Positions 33,556 through 42,522 are shown, counted from the first letter of the stretch. The stretch: 64,000 nucleotides of DNA from an uncultured Dehalococcoidia bacterium (GCA_958296445.1 OY282565.1:496001-560000), one strand, 5' to 3'. Notes: generated from the letters alone by a model not told the origin. Translations and numbers: made by a program.

Positions 33556-34014
33556 ATGATGTTACAGCGAAGAAGCCCTTTCAGTGAACTGCGCCAGATG
33601 CAGGATACTATGGACCGGATGTGGCGGCGTTTCGACGCGGCCCCCGGCGAACCGGCCGGCCACCCGGAAATCAAGGCTTGGGCCGCGCCCCTAGACGTGG
33701 TGGCCGACGGCGACAACTTCCTCGTCCAGGCTTCCCTGCCCGGCGTGGCCCCGGAAAACATCCAGGTATCCATCGAGGACAACGTGCTGACCATCCGGGG
33801 CGAAACGGCGTCCCAGTCCGAGAACGGCGACGGCGCCTACCTGATGCGCGAGCGGCGCACCGGCGCTTTCCAACGCTCCCTGCGCCTGCCCGAAACTGTA
33901 GACCAGGACAAGGCGGAACCCCGCTACGAGCATGGCGTCCTGACCGTAAGCCTGCCCAAAGCCGAGGCCAAGCGGGCCAGGCAGTTCCCGGTGCAGACCG
34001 CCGAAAGCAGCTAA
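33556..34014 (+). CDS. Hsp20 small heat-shock protein
   Basis: A 152-residue alpha-crystallin-domain chaperone holding unfolding proteins in large oligomers. The domain spans residues 44-140: 'APLDVVADGDNFLVQASLPG', 'DNVLTIRGE' and 'VLTVSLPKAE' are the usual strands, and the GVLTVSLPK motif closes it. AGAGGAG precedes the ATG. It is downstream of the small ORF and ends at a strong terminator. Regulation by the divergent HspR is likely. Confidence 0.95.
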   Translation: MMLQRRSPFSELRQMQDTMDRMWRRFDAAPGEPAGHPEIKAWAAPLDVVADGDNFLVQASLPGVAPENIQVSIEDNVLTIRGETASQSENGDGAYLMRERRTGAFQRSLRLPETVDQDKAEPRYEHGVLTVSLPKAEAKRARQFPVQTAESS

Positions 34015-34039
34015 TCCCGGGGATTAACCACAGAGAAAA

Positions 34040-34077
34040 ACAGGGGAGCGGGTTTCATACCCGCTCCCCTGTTTTTT
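34040..34077. terminator. Bidirectional rho-independent terminator
   Basis: A perfect 14-base-pair stem (ACAGGGGAGCGGGT, 34040-34053, with 34059-34072) around a 5-base loop. It is followed by five T residues and preceded by A residues, so it works in both directions, ending hsp20 on the plus strand and sodN on the minus strand. It is embedded between the arms of a CTCTGTG-type repeat. Confidence 0.93.
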
Positions 34078-34128
34078 GCCCAAAGCCGAACCTGATGAAT
34101 CTCTGTGCTCTCTGTGGTTAATCCCGCC

Positions 34129-34599
34129 CTAAGCGCCGTAGCGGGCGGCGGCTAGGGGGTCGCTGTATTCCTGGCCTTTGGTGGCCCAGAAAGCGGCGGC
34201 GATGTCGTCGCAGGCGGCCACCAGATTCTCGGCGTTCTCCATGCTGACGGTCTGTTTGCACTGGCCGGCCAGCTTGATGGCGGCGTTGAACTTGGCGGCA
34301 ATCTCGCCGGCGTCGGTGTTGGGCCAAGCGTAATCGGCCCACAGGATGCGCAGCTCTTCCTTGCACTTCTCGGCGTGTTCTTCCTTCACCTGCACGTAGC
34401 GGCTGAAGGTGTTGGCAAAGGCTTGGTGCGCCGCCATTTCGGAGCCGGGCCCCGGATGCTCCAGATTCTGCATCCGCAGCACCATCTTCTGCACCGTCTG
34501 AGCCGCGATTTTCGCCGAGATGGGGTCATATATGCCGCAGGGAATGTCGCAATGCGCCTTGGCCACCGCAGGCTTGAACCATCCTAGGGGGTTAAACAT
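34129..34599 (-). CDS. sodN: Nickel superoxide dismutase
   Basis: A 156-residue precursor. After a 15-residue leader (MFNPLGWFKPAVAKA) comes the nickel hook HCDIPCGIYDP: mature His1, Cys2 and Cys6 bind nickel and Tyr9 gates access. The rest is the four-helix bundle ('AFANTFSRYVQVKEEHAEKC', 'ILWADYAW', 'KFNAAIKLAGQCKQTVS'). It removes superoxide in the cytoplasm. The ATG at 34599 has GGAGGGG upstream; a longer in-frame reading is rejected. Maturation needs N-terminal cleavage, usually by the SodX peptidase, which is not in the window. Confidence 0.95.
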   Translation of the reverse strand: MFNPLGWFKPAVAKAHCDIPCGIYDPISAKIAAQTVQKMVLRMQNLEHPGPGSEMAAHQAFANTFSRYVQVKEEHAEKCKEELRILWADYAWPNTDAGEIAAKFNAAIKLAGQCKQTVSMENAENLVAACDDIAAAFWATKGQEYSDPLAAARYGA

Positions 34600-34748
34600 C
34601 GTGCCCCTCCATATCTCAAATTGTTGCCTGTTCCTGCGCTCTCCAAACGAGCTTGAACCGCCCAAAAGGTTAAAGGAAATCCGCCAGCCGCGCAACCCTG
34701 CCGCGCCGGCCTGCCTTTCCCGCGCCGGGCCTTTCCGCCGGATGCCGG

Positions 34749-34777
34749 TTGACATCCCGGAATCCGCCCCCTATTAT
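34749..34777 (+). promoter_or_regulatory. Promoter of first ABC binding-protein gene
   Basis: TTGACA at 34749-34754 and TATTAT at 34772-34777, spacer 17, about 70 bases before the ATG. The spacer begins TCCCG and the leader contains ATCGTAATCAGC, both shared with the promoter at 36879, showing common descent. Confidence 0.8.
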
Positions 34778-34844
34778 GACGCTTATTGTCATATAATCCG
34801 TCAAATAATAATCGTAATCAGCAATATATTGAGGGAATAGTATA

Positions 34845-36740
34845 ATGAAAGCACTAAAAATCAGGGCAAGCATTCTTGTTTCAGTATGCGTGATTCTGGC
34901 GGCGGTGGCTGCCGTGGCCTGCGGCAGCGCGGAGCAGGCGACCACTGCCCCAACGGCTACTCCCGCGCCGACGGCGGCGGCAACCGCGGCGTCTACGGCC
35001 GGAGCAACCGACGCGGCCGCCGCCCCCACCTCTGCGCCGGTGGTGGCCCCCACCGCCCCGCCCATCGCCGTCGGCACCGTCGTAGTGCCAACGCGCGGCG
35101 TTGTGCGCTCAACCGCCCAAAAGCCTTGGGATTCCTACTTGTCCCAAGCCAAGTACGGCGGCCTGCTGCGCAACGCCGAGCCGGTGCTGCCCGACCATTG
35201 GGACTTGCACCAGTCCTGCTGCAACCCCGGCCCCGGCGCCGCCCGCGATTTGTACAACAATCTGGTGATGTACGACCCCACCGACCAGAAAACCATCGTC
35301 GGCGACTTGGCTAATAGCTGGGAATGGGCCGCCGACGGGCGCAGCGTCACCTTTACTATCTGGGACAACGCCGTATGGTCCGACGGCCAGCCGGTCACCG
35401 CCGATGACGTGGTTTTCAGCCTGAACCGTATGGTCGCCGAAGGGGTATCCCGGCCCCGGGTTAAAAATCTGCGCCCCTATTACGCCGGTTCTCAGGCTAT
35501 AGACCCCACCACCATTAAGGTGAACACCCTCTTTCCCAATCCGGCGGCCTTTCTGCCCTTCCTCGCCATTGACTTTATGTCCATCGTGCCAAAACACGTG
35601 CTGGAAGGACGCGAGGATGCCGAGGAAATTTTCGACAACCCGGAGAACATCGTAGCCTCCGGCGCCTACTTGTTCGTAAGCCACGACGTGGGGCAGGGCT
35701 GGGAGTTCGAGAAAAACCCCAACTACTTCAAAGAGGGGCTGCCCTTTGTTGACGGCAAACAGACCATCGTAATCAAGGACAAAGACCGTTTCATAACCGC
35801 CTTTATGACCGACCAAATGGACATATCCCACCGGGGCGCCGGCGGGGCGATCCCCCTCATTGATATGGTGTCGTTCAAGAACGATTGGGAAGCAGACGGG
35901 CGGGGCGTAGTGTATCCGCCGGGGGCCACAATCCAAGGGCTGTTCAATATGAACTGGACGGCCCCGCCCTTTGAAGATCCCCGGGTGCGTCGCGCCGTCT
36001 TTCTGGCCCTCGACCGGAAAGAGCTGGCCGAAGTCCACCAACTGGGCTTCGCCAAGCTGGGACAGCCCTTTTTCCCCGGCAGCGACTGGGCCTCCAGCGA
36101 CGAGGAAGTCGCCACCTGGCCGGGCTTCCGCTACTTGGACGAAAGCGGCGAGCTGTACCTGGGCGACCCCATCGGCGTGGACGGGCTGACCAAGCACCCC
36201 GACGACATCGCCGAGGCGCAACGGCTGATGGCCGAGGCCGGCTACCCCGACGGCTTCAAGGCCGCTTATCACACCTACAGCGTCAACAAGAACATCCCGG
36301 TCATTATGAAGCAGCGTATGCAGGAAACGCTGAACATCGAAATAGACATCAACATCACCGACGTGGCTTCGGTAATCGCCGCCGAGCAGGCCGTGGACTT
36401 CAGCCATTTTCTCAGCGTCCACAACGGCCCCAACATCGTAGACCCCGACGACCTGCTGTTGGGCGTCTACCTCACCGGGGCGCCCCGCAACCCCATTGAC
36501 TACGAAGACCCGGAACTGCGGGCGATTTTCGAGCAACAGAAAGGCGAATCCGACCAAGAAAAACGCAAGGCACTGATCCGCGAAGCCGAGGCCATAATCC
36601 TCAAGGGCGAACACCATATGATTCAATACTACTGGTATGGCGACCCCATCTGGATTGTCCCCAACCGGGTCAAGAACTACGTCCCCCGCCAGACCGTCCA
36701 GTACGGAATGGGCACCGAACATATCTGGCTCGACCCGTAA
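34845..36740 (+). CDS. Peptide-type ABC transporter substrate-binding lipoprotein
   Basis: A 631-residue family 5 solute-binding protein. The signal peptide ends at 'VAAVACGS', a lipobox cysteine near residue 26, then an alanine/threonine/proline linker of about 60 residues. 'WSDGQPVTADDVVFSLNRMV' near residue 180 and 'FEDPRVRRAVFLALDRKEL' near 375 are family signatures. It is anchored outside the membrane and delivers a peptide or similar ligand to the permeases at 38974 and 40115. About 80% of its sequence resembles the paralogue that follows, judged by eye. Confidence 0.93.
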   Translation: MKALKIRASILVSVCVILAAVAAVACGSAEQATTAPTATPAPTAAATAASTAGATDAAAAPTSAPVVAPTAPPIAVGTVVVPTRGVVRSTAQKPWDSYLSQAKYGGLLRNAEPVLPDHWDLHQSCCNPGPGAARDLYNNLVMYDPTDQKTIVGDLANSWEWAADGRSVTFTIWDNAVWSDGQPVTADDVVFSLNRMVAEGVSRPRVKNLRPYYAGSQAIDPTTIKVNTLFPNPAAFLPFLAIDFMSIVPKHVLEGREDAEEIFDNPENIVASGAYLFVSHDVGQGWEFEKNPNYFKEGLPFVDGKQTIVIKDKDRFITAFMTDQMDISHRGAGGAIPLIDMVSFKNDWEADGRGVVYPPGATIQGLFNMNWTAPPFEDPRVRRAVFLALDRKELAEVHQLGFAKLGQPFFPGSDWASSDEEVATWPGFRYLDESGELYLGDPIGVDGLTKHPDDIAEAQRLMAEAGYPDGFKAAYHTYSVNKNIPVIMKQRMQETLNIEIDINITDVASVIAAEQAVDFSHFLSVHNGPNIVDPDDLLLGVYLTGAPRNPIDYEDPELRAIFEQQKGESDQEKRKALIREAEAIILKGEHHMIQYYWYGDPIWIVPNRVKNYVPRQTVQYGMGTEHIWLDP

Positions 36741-36878
36741 CCCCAGCCCCCGGCGATTGCAAAATTCCCTCCCCCGGAGAGGGAGGGTTAGGGTGGGAAC
36801 GTTACCGGATCCGTCATTCCTGCCTCGCGGGAATGGCGGGGCTGCCCGAAATGACGGGGCTATGGCTAACAGCCCAAG
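36741..36878. repeat. Intergenic repeats between the two binding-protein genes
   Basis: A CCGGAGAGGGAGGGTTAGGG unit (about 36773) and a GTCATTCCTGCCTCGCGGGA palindromic unit (about 36818), both dispersed in the window. They separate the stop of the first binding protein from the promoter of the second. Confidence 0.7.
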
Positions 36879-36907
36879 TTGACATCCCGCCAACCGCCGC
36901 CTATTAT
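36879..36907 (+). promoter_or_regulatory. Promoter of second ABC binding-protein gene
   Basis: TTGACA at 36879-36884 and TATTAT at 36902-36907, spacer 17, about 64 bases before the ATG at 36971. It is nearly the same as the promoter at 34749, including the leader motif ATCGTAATCAGC. Confidence 0.8.
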
Positions 36908-36970
36908 GTCGCCCATACCAAAGCGATTCCCCAAAATATAATCGTAATCAGCTACTTGAAAGGGCAAGAT

Positions 36971-38851
36971 ATGTCCAAACTGTCCAAGTTCAATATCAGA
37001 ATACTGATTTCCGTTTCCGTGATGCTGGCGGCTATCGCGGCGGCGGCCTGCGGCAGCGCGGAGCAGCCGACGGCGGCCCCGCCGCCCACGGCGGCGCCTG
37101 CCGCCCCTTCCGGGGCGGGCGCCACCGCCACGCCCGCGCCCACGGCCATGCCGGCTGCCACAGCAACCCCGGCCAGCCCGCCGCAGATTGCCACCGTCGA
37201 AGTGCCTACCCCCGGAGTCGTGGAGTCCGCCGCCGAAAAGCCTTGGGCCTCCTTCGCGGCGCAGGCCAAGCACGGCGGCACCCTGCGCAACGCCGAGGCC
37301 GTGCTGCCCGACCATTGGGACTTGCATCAATCCTGCTGCAACCCCGGCCCCGCCGCTTCCCGCGACCTGTTCAACAATCTGGTGATGTATGACCCCACCG
37401 ACCAGAAAACCATCGTCGGCGACCTGGCCCAAAGCTGGGAATGGGCCCCCGACGGGTTGAGCGTAACTTTCAGAATATGGGAAAACGCCGTATGGTCCGA
37501 CGGCCAGCCGGTCACCGCCGATGACGTGGTGTTCAGCCTGAACCGCATGGTTGAGGACGGCGTATCCCGTCCCCGCGTGAAAAACCTGCGGCCCTACTAC
37601 GACGGCTCCGAGGCCGTAGACCCCGCCACCGCCAAAGTCAACACCAAATTCCCCAATCCGGCGGCCTTCCTGCCCTTCTTGGCTGTGGACTTTATGTCCA
37701 TTCAGCCCAAACACGTACTGGAGGGACGGGCGGACGTTGAGGAGTTTTTCGACGAACCGGCCAATATCGTCGGCTCCGGTGCTTACCTGTTCGTAAGCCA
37801 CGAACTGGGCCAGGGCTGGGTGTTCGAGAAAAACCCCAACTACTTTAAGGACGGCCTGCCCTTCGCCGACGGAAAAGAAACCTTTGTCATCAAGGACAAA
37901 GACCGTTTCGTCACCGCCTTTATGACCGACCAGATAGACATTGTCCACCGGGGTTCCCTCTTGCCCCTCACCGATATGGTATCTTTCAAGAACGAGTGGG
38001 AATCCAAGGGGCTGGGCGTGGTGTATTCGCCGGGGTTCACCCTGCAAGGGTTGACCAATATGAAATGGACGGCCCCGCCCTTTGACGACCCCCGGGTGCG
38101 CCGCGCCATCTTTCTGGCTATTGACCGCAAGGAACTGGCCGACATAGACAAGCTGGGCTTCGCCAAGATGGGCCAGCCCTTTTTCCCCGGCACTCAATGG
38201 GCCTCAAGCGACGAGGAAGTCGCCAAGTGGCCCGGCTTCCGCTACGTGGACGAAAGCGGCGAGCTGTACCTGGGCGACCCTATCGGCGTGGACGGGCTGA
38301 CCAAGCACCCCGACGACATCGCCGAGGCGCAGCGGCTGATGGCCGAGGCCGGCTACGGCGACGGTTTCACCGCCAACTATCACACCTACACCGCCAACAA
38401 GAACGTTCCGGTCATCCTCAAGCAGCAGCTTCAAAACATCCTGAACATTGAGCTGAATATCAACATCACCGACACCGCCGCCACCATCGCCGCCGAGCAG
38501 GGCGTGGACTTCAGCCACTTCGTAAGCGTCCACAACGGCCCCAACATCGTAGACCCCGACGACCTGATGAGCGGCGTCTACCTAGCCGGAGCGCCCCGCA
38601 ACCCCATTGACTACGAAGATCCGATGATTCGGGATATTTTCGAGCGGCAGAAAAGCGAACCCGACCTAGCCAAGCGGCAGGCCCTGATCCGGGAGGCGGA
38701 AGCCATCATCCTTAAGGGCGAACACCATATGATTCAATACTACTGGTATGGCGACCCCCGCTGGATTGTGCCGAACCACGTCAAAAACTACGTGCCGCGC
38801 CAGACCGTCCAGTACGGTATGGGCACCGAGCATCTCTGGATGGAGCGATAG
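36971..38851 (+). CDS. Peptide-type ABC transporter substrate-binding lipoprotein, paralogue
   Basis: A 626-residue paralogue of the preceding protein with the same lipobox ('AAAACGS' near residue 26), the same order of motifs ('WSDGQPVTADDVVFSLNRMV', 'FDDPRVRRAIFLAIDRKEL') and the same C-terminal 'NYVPRQTVQYGMGTEH'. The ATG at 36971 is used because an earlier in-frame start would lie upstream of the promoter. The linker after the cysteine differs most. The pair probably widens ligand range of one importer. A strong hairpin follows the stop. Confidence 0.93.
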   Translation: MSKLSKFNIRILISVSVMLAAIAAAACGSAEQPTAAPPPTAAPAAPSGAGATATPAPTAMPAATATPASPPQIATVEVPTPGVVESAAEKPWASFAAQAKHGGTLRNAEAVLPDHWDLHQSCCNPGPAASRDLFNNLVMYDPTDQKTIVGDLAQSWEWAPDGLSVTFRIWENAVWSDGQPVTADDVVFSLNRMVEDGVSRPRVKNLRPYYDGSEAVDPATAKVNTKFPNPAAFLPFLAVDFMSIQPKHVLEGRADVEEFFDEPANIVGSGAYLFVSHELGQGWVFEKNPNYFKDGLPFADGKETFVIKDKDRFVTAFMTDQIDIVHRGSLLPLTDMVSFKNEWESKGLGVVYSPGFTLQGLTNMKWTAPPFDDPRVRRAIFLAIDRKELADIDKLGFAKMGQPFFPGTQWASSDEEVAKWPGFRYVDESGELYLGDPIGVDGLTKHPDDIAEAQRLMAEAGYGDGFTANYHTYTANKNVPVILKQQLQNILNIELNINITDTAATIAAEQGVDFSHFVSVHNGPNIVDPDDLMSGVYLAGAPRNPIDYEDPMIRDIFERQKSEPDLAKRQALIREAEAIILKGEHHMIQYYWYGDPRWIVPNHVKNYVPRQTVQYGMGTEHLWMER

Positions 38852-38865
38852 CCCTAGCCCCACCG

Positions 38866-38902
38866 AATCCCCCTGGCCCGCCGCAACCGGGCCAGGGGGA
38901 TT
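38866..38902 (+). other. Strong hairpin between binding-protein and permease genes
   Basis: A perfect 15-base-pair stem (AATCCCCCTGGCCCG, 38866-38880, with 38888-38902) around a 7-base loop. No T run follows, so it is more likely an mRNA-stabilising or partial-termination structure that keeps binding-protein message above permease message. Confidence 0.75.
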
Positions 38903-38973
38903 CAACCAGCCCGCCCTCGCAGGCATAACCCGGAATCACCAGCCCCGGAATCGTCAGGCGTGGAATCAAGGGT

Positions 38974-39927
38974 ATGACGGGTTACATACTTCAACGGCTG
39001 GCCCTGTTTATCCCGACGCTGATACTGGCGTCTTTCTTGGCATTCGCCATTATGCGGATACTGCCGGGCGACCCGGCCATCGCCATGCTGGGCGGCGCCG
39101 AGGGCAGCTTCACCCAAGAAGACCTAGACGTCGTGCGGGAAAAGCTGGGAACCAACCGGCCCCTGCATATCCAGTATGGCACTTGGATCCGTGACCTGTT
39201 CCAAGGCAACCTGAGCGAGTCCTACTTTTTCCGCGTCCCGGTCTCTCAACTGATGACCGATCGTTTCCCGGTCAGCACTCAGCTTGCCGTTATGGCCCTG
39301 CTGCTTTCCTACGTGGTGGCCGTCCCCTTGGGGGTTCTGTCGGCGGTGAAGCAGGATTCCTGGTTCGACCACGCCGCCAAGATATTCACCATCGCCGGCG
39401 TGGCCCTGCCCACCTTCTGGGTGGGCATCCTGATACTGTTCGTTCTCGGCAATTACTTCAACTGGGTGCCGCCGCTGGACTACGCCAACTTCTGGGAAAA
39501 CCCGCTGATCAACCTGCAACAGATGATATTCCCGGCGGTGGCCCTAGGCTACTTCAACACCGCCTTTGCCGCCCGGCTCACCCGCTCCACTATGCTGGAG
39601 GTGATGCACGAGGACTATATCCGCACCGCCCGCTCCAAGGGACTCAAAGAGGCGGTGGTAATCGGACGCCACGCCGTCAAAAACGCCTTCCTTCCGGTAG
39701 TGACCATCGTCGGCTTCCAGTTGGGCCGGCTGTTCGGCGGCGCGGTAGTGATTGAGGCCATATTCGTGGTGCCGGGCGTGGGAACCCTGCTGGTGGATAG
39801 CGTCCTGATCCGCGACTACCCGGTAGTCCAGGCAGTAATCCTGATGATTGCCCTGATAGTCTTGGGTCTTAACCTAGTAGTTGACCTGCTCTACGGCTGG
39901 CTGAACCCCCGCATCCGGTACGCCTAG
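38974..39927 (+). CDS. ABC transporter permease, DppB family
   Basis: A 317-residue inner-membrane permease with six predicted spans. 'MRILPGDPAIAMLGGAEGSF' near residue 27 is the DppB N-terminal loop, and the EAA loop 'HEDYIRTARSKGLKEAVVIG' near residue 211 contacts the ATPase. It forms the translocation pore with the DppC-type permease at 40115. No ATPase genes follow in the window. Confidence 0.94.
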   Translation: MTGYILQRLALFIPTLILASFLAFAIMRILPGDPAIAMLGGAEGSFTQEDLDVVREKLGTNRPLHIQYGTWIRDLFQGNLSESYFFRVPVSQLMTDRFPVSTQLAVMALLLSYVVAVPLGVLSAVKQDSWFDHAAKIFTIAGVALPTFWVGILILFVLGNYFNWVPPLDYANFWENPLINLQQMIFPAVALGYFNTAFAARLTRSTMLEVMHEDYIRTARSKGLKEAVVIGRHAVKNAFLPVVTIVGFQLGRLFGGAVVIEAIFVVPGVGTLLVDSVLIRDYPVVQAVILMIALIVLGLNLVVDLLYGWLNPRIRYA

Positions 39928-39936
39928 CGCCAATAG

Positions 39937-40083
39937 AGAAAACTGCGAAATTACTTCCGCTGCCGGTTACTCTGAGCAAAACTCTGTCATTCTGAGCAAA
40001 GCGAAGAATCTCGCCCCGGTCAGTGAGACATTTCCCCTTGCTCAGGGCGGCAGGGTGGAAAAGGGAAATTTCGCAATTTTCTC
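39937..40083. mobile_element. MITE-like element, copy 2
   Basis: The left end AGAAAACTGCGAAATTAC and the right end GAAATTTCGCAATTTTCTC are inverted repeats. CCAATA(G) flanks both ends (39930-39936 and 40084-40090), a candidate target duplication. The interior contains CTGAGCAAAGCGAAG. It lies between two permease genes of one operon. Confidence 0.7.
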
Positions 40084-40114
40084 CCAATAGGCTGTCCAAA
40101 GGTCAGGAGCGATA

Positions 40115-41026
40115 ATGTTAAACGGGTTGCCGCAAGTTTCGCGGGAAGGCGACAGGCAGTATCTAAAGCTGCCGTGGTACTCCCGCGCCCTGTCCGGCAT
40201 TGCCGATTTTTCGCGCCGCAAACCCTTGGGGGCCATCGGCGGCGCTATTCTGCTCATCCTGATTTTCATTTCCGTTACGTCGCCGCTCATATCGCCTCAA
40301 GACCCCTACGAGATACGGGGCGGCAGCATCCTCGCCGCTCCCAGCAGCGAACTGTTGCTCGGCGGTGACTCGCTGGGGCGCGACGTCCTTAGCCGCCTTT
40401 TCTACGGGGGCCGGATTTCGCTGTACGTGGGGCTGGTAAGCATCGCCATCGGCATCACCGCCGGGGCGTTCCTCGGCGCCCTCAGTGCCTACTTCGGCGG
40501 CAAGATAGACTTGGTGGTGCAGCGTTTCGTAGACGCCTTCATCGCCTTTCCCGGCATCATTCTAGGGCTGGCGATAATGTCGGTGCTGGGATCCTCGGTA
40601 AACAACATCATCTTCGCCCTGGTTCTGGTGCTGGCCCCCAGCGCCATCCGCACTGTGCGGGCCCAGGCACTGGCGATAAAGGAAATGGACTACGTCCTCG
40701 CGGCGCGGGCCTTGGGCGCCGGCGACCTGCGCATCGTAATCCGCCACATCATCCCCAACTGCATGGCAATCTTTATCATCCTGTTCACCCTGAACCTAGG
40801 CTACGCCATCATAGTAGAGGCCACCCTCACCTTCCTCGGCGTAGGCGTCCCGCCCGACGTGCCAAGCTGGGGCGGAATGCTGGCCGAGGGCGGCATAGCC
40901 TACATCAAAGACGCCCCCTGGCTGGCCATAGCCCCCGGCATAGCCCTGTCCCTAGCCGTCTTCGGCGTAAACCTGCTAGGCGACGCCCTGCGCGACGTGA
41001 TGGACCCCCGGCTGCGCGGAACGTAA
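40115..41026 (+). CDS. ABC transporter permease, DppC family
   Basis: A 303-residue permease partner of the DppB-type protein. The N-terminal cytoplasmic segment and first span (residues 35-60) are followed by 'LLGGDSLGRDVLSRLFYGGR', a DppC signature, and the EAA loop 'MDYVLAARALGAGDLRIVIR' near residue 190. CAGGAG precedes the ATG. It is separated from dppB-type gene by a MITE-like insertion but still probably co-transcribed. Confidence 0.94.
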   Translation: MLNGLPQVSREGDRQYLKLPWYSRALSGIADFSRRKPLGAIGGAILLILIFISVTSPLISPQDPYEIRGGSILAAPSSELLLGGDSLGRDVLSRLFYGGRISLYVGLVSIAIGITAGAFLGALSAYFGGKIDLVVQRFVDAFIAFPGIILGLAIMSVLGSSVNNIIFALVLVLAPSAIRTVRAQALAIKEMDYVLAARALGAGDLRIVIRHIIPNCMAIFIILFTLNLGYAIIVEATLTFLGVGVPPDVPSWGGMLAEGGIAYIKDAPWLAIAPGIALSLAVFGVNLLGDALRDVMDPRLRGT

Positions 41027-41060
41027 CCGTATTCCGCGCCGCGCGTGCTAGACTTAGGCA

Positions 41061-41561
41061 ATGGAAAACAGCGAACCCGCCGCCATCATCCGCCCTGAAC
41101 ACCCCGCATCCGGCGCCGCAGCGCAGCTAATCGCCGAGCTGGACGCCTACCTGACGCCCCTATACCCGGCGGAAAGCCGCCACGGATACAACGTAGAAAA
41201 GCTGATAGCCCAGAAAGTCGAGTTTTTCGTGCTGTACCGCGGCGCCGCCCCCGCAGGCTGCGCCGGAGCGCAGTTTTTCCCCAACCCGCAAACCCCCGAC
41301 AGTGCCTACGCCGAACTCAAGCGGATGTACGTCCGCAACACCTACCGCGGCCGCGGCTACGCCAAACAACTGCTGCGCCACATCGAAAACCTGGCGCGGG
41401 ACAGGGGCGTAATCCTGATGCGCCTAGAGACCGGCATCCACCAACCCGAAGCCGTCGGCCTCTACGAAAAGAGCGGGTATTACCGGATTGGGCCCTTCGG
41501 CGACTACGGGAATGACCCATTGAGTCTTTTCTACGAAAAACGTCTTTCCGTCGGCGGCTGA
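41061..41561 (+). CDS. GNAT-family N-acetyltransferase
   Basis: A 166-residue acetyltransferase. Motif A is visible as 'ELKRMYVRNTYRGRGYAKQL' (residues 83-102), with RGRGYA binding acetyl-CoA, and 'IHQPEAVGLYEKSGYYRIGP' is motif B. The acceptor substrate is unknown. It starts 34 bases after the permease gene. Confidence 0.9.
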   Translation: MENSEPAAIIRPEHPASGAAAQLIAELDAYLTPLYPAESRHGYNVEKLIAQKVEFFVLYRGAAPAGCAGAQFFPNPQTPDSAYAELKRMYVRNTYRGRGYAKQLLRHIENLARDRGVILMRLETGIHQPEAVGLYEKSGYYRIGPFGDYGNDPLSLFYEKRLSVGG

Positions 41562-41571
41562 GCCGGGGCTA

Positions 41572-42351
41572 CTACGGCGGGCAAAAGGGCAGATCCACCT
41601 TAATTATTTCGATTTCCCGCCACTGCGACGGGGCGCAGCCGGTAAGCCGGTTGCCGTCCAGAGTCAACGTTTTCAGATTCGTAAGCCTGCCCAACTCCGC
41701 CGGTATTTCGCCGGACAACTCATTGCCAGCCAACAGCAGACTTTCCAGATTTACCAGATGGCCTAACTCCGCCGGTATTCAGCCCGTTAGTTGGTTATAG
41801 GAAACTTCCAAATTCGCCAGATTGGGCAAACGGAGAATTTCCGATGGCAAATCGCCCGTCAACTGATTGTAGCCAAGAGACAGTGCCTTCAAGCCAATCA
41901 GATTGCCCAATTCCGGCAGTATTTCCCCGGTCAACTGATTGTGGTGGAGCACCAGCCACTCTAAGCCCGTCAGATTGCCCAACTCCGCCGGTATTTCCCC
42001 GGTTAACGCCCAACTCTCCAGATCCAATTTCTGAACGCGGGCCGGGGCGCCGCCGACCGCGACGCCATCCCATTGGCGGATAGGAACATCCAAGCTCCAG
42101 TTCCGCAATGCGCCCCCGGCCAGCGTGTCCCGCGCTTTCAGCAGCGCCTCGCAATCATTCACCAAGCCGATGTTGTTTTCCGTCTCCGCCACAGCCACGC
42201 CGTTAGAACAAGGGGATGGCGTAGGCGTAGGCGTAGTCACTGGCATAGCCGTGGGCGTAAGCGCGGGCATTGGCGTAGCCGTGGAATTGGCGCAGCCGAT
42301 AACCAACAGCAACAAGGCAGCCAGCAGAACCACCACCCCGGCGTTTTTCAT
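41572..42351 (-). pseudogene. Leucine-rich-repeat lipoprotein gene with in-frame stop
   Basis: A 259-codon frame interrupted by TGA at 41779-41781. It starts with a lipoprotein signal ('LLLLVIGCANST', cysteine near residue 20), a threonine/proline linker, then LRR units of about 24 residues ('NLTGLEWLVLHHNQLTGEIL', 'PELGNLIGLKALSLGYNQLT'). At the stop, the expected LTGEIPAEL reads LTG-stop-IPAEL; two more repeats and a cysteine-capped end ('[11 protein letters not shown]') follow in the same frame. The truncated 190-residue form may still be made. LRR lipoproteins act in surface binding. Confidence 0.75.
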
Positions 42352-42522
42352 AGCGGCCTCAGCATACCCGCGGAATCGGAAACCGCGCCATTATACCCCG
42401 GCGGGCGGAAATGACGCCCCAACCCCCGCGCCGCCTTGTGCCGCATTATGTCGCAACCTATAATTGCGCCACAGACATTGCCGCCCCTGTCAGGATTTTC
42501 AGGACTTAAGGATGGTCAGGAT

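Noticed and set aside
35109..36893. Long minus-strand open frame opposite the first ABC binding protein
   Set aside because: It mirrors a well-conserved coding gene, and a similar shadow frame occurs opposite the paralogue at 36866-38197.
41779..41781. TGA as selenocysteine in the LRR protein
   Set aside because: The codon replaces a glutamate in a structural repeat, where selenocysteine would make no sense, and no SECIS-like hairpin directly follows.
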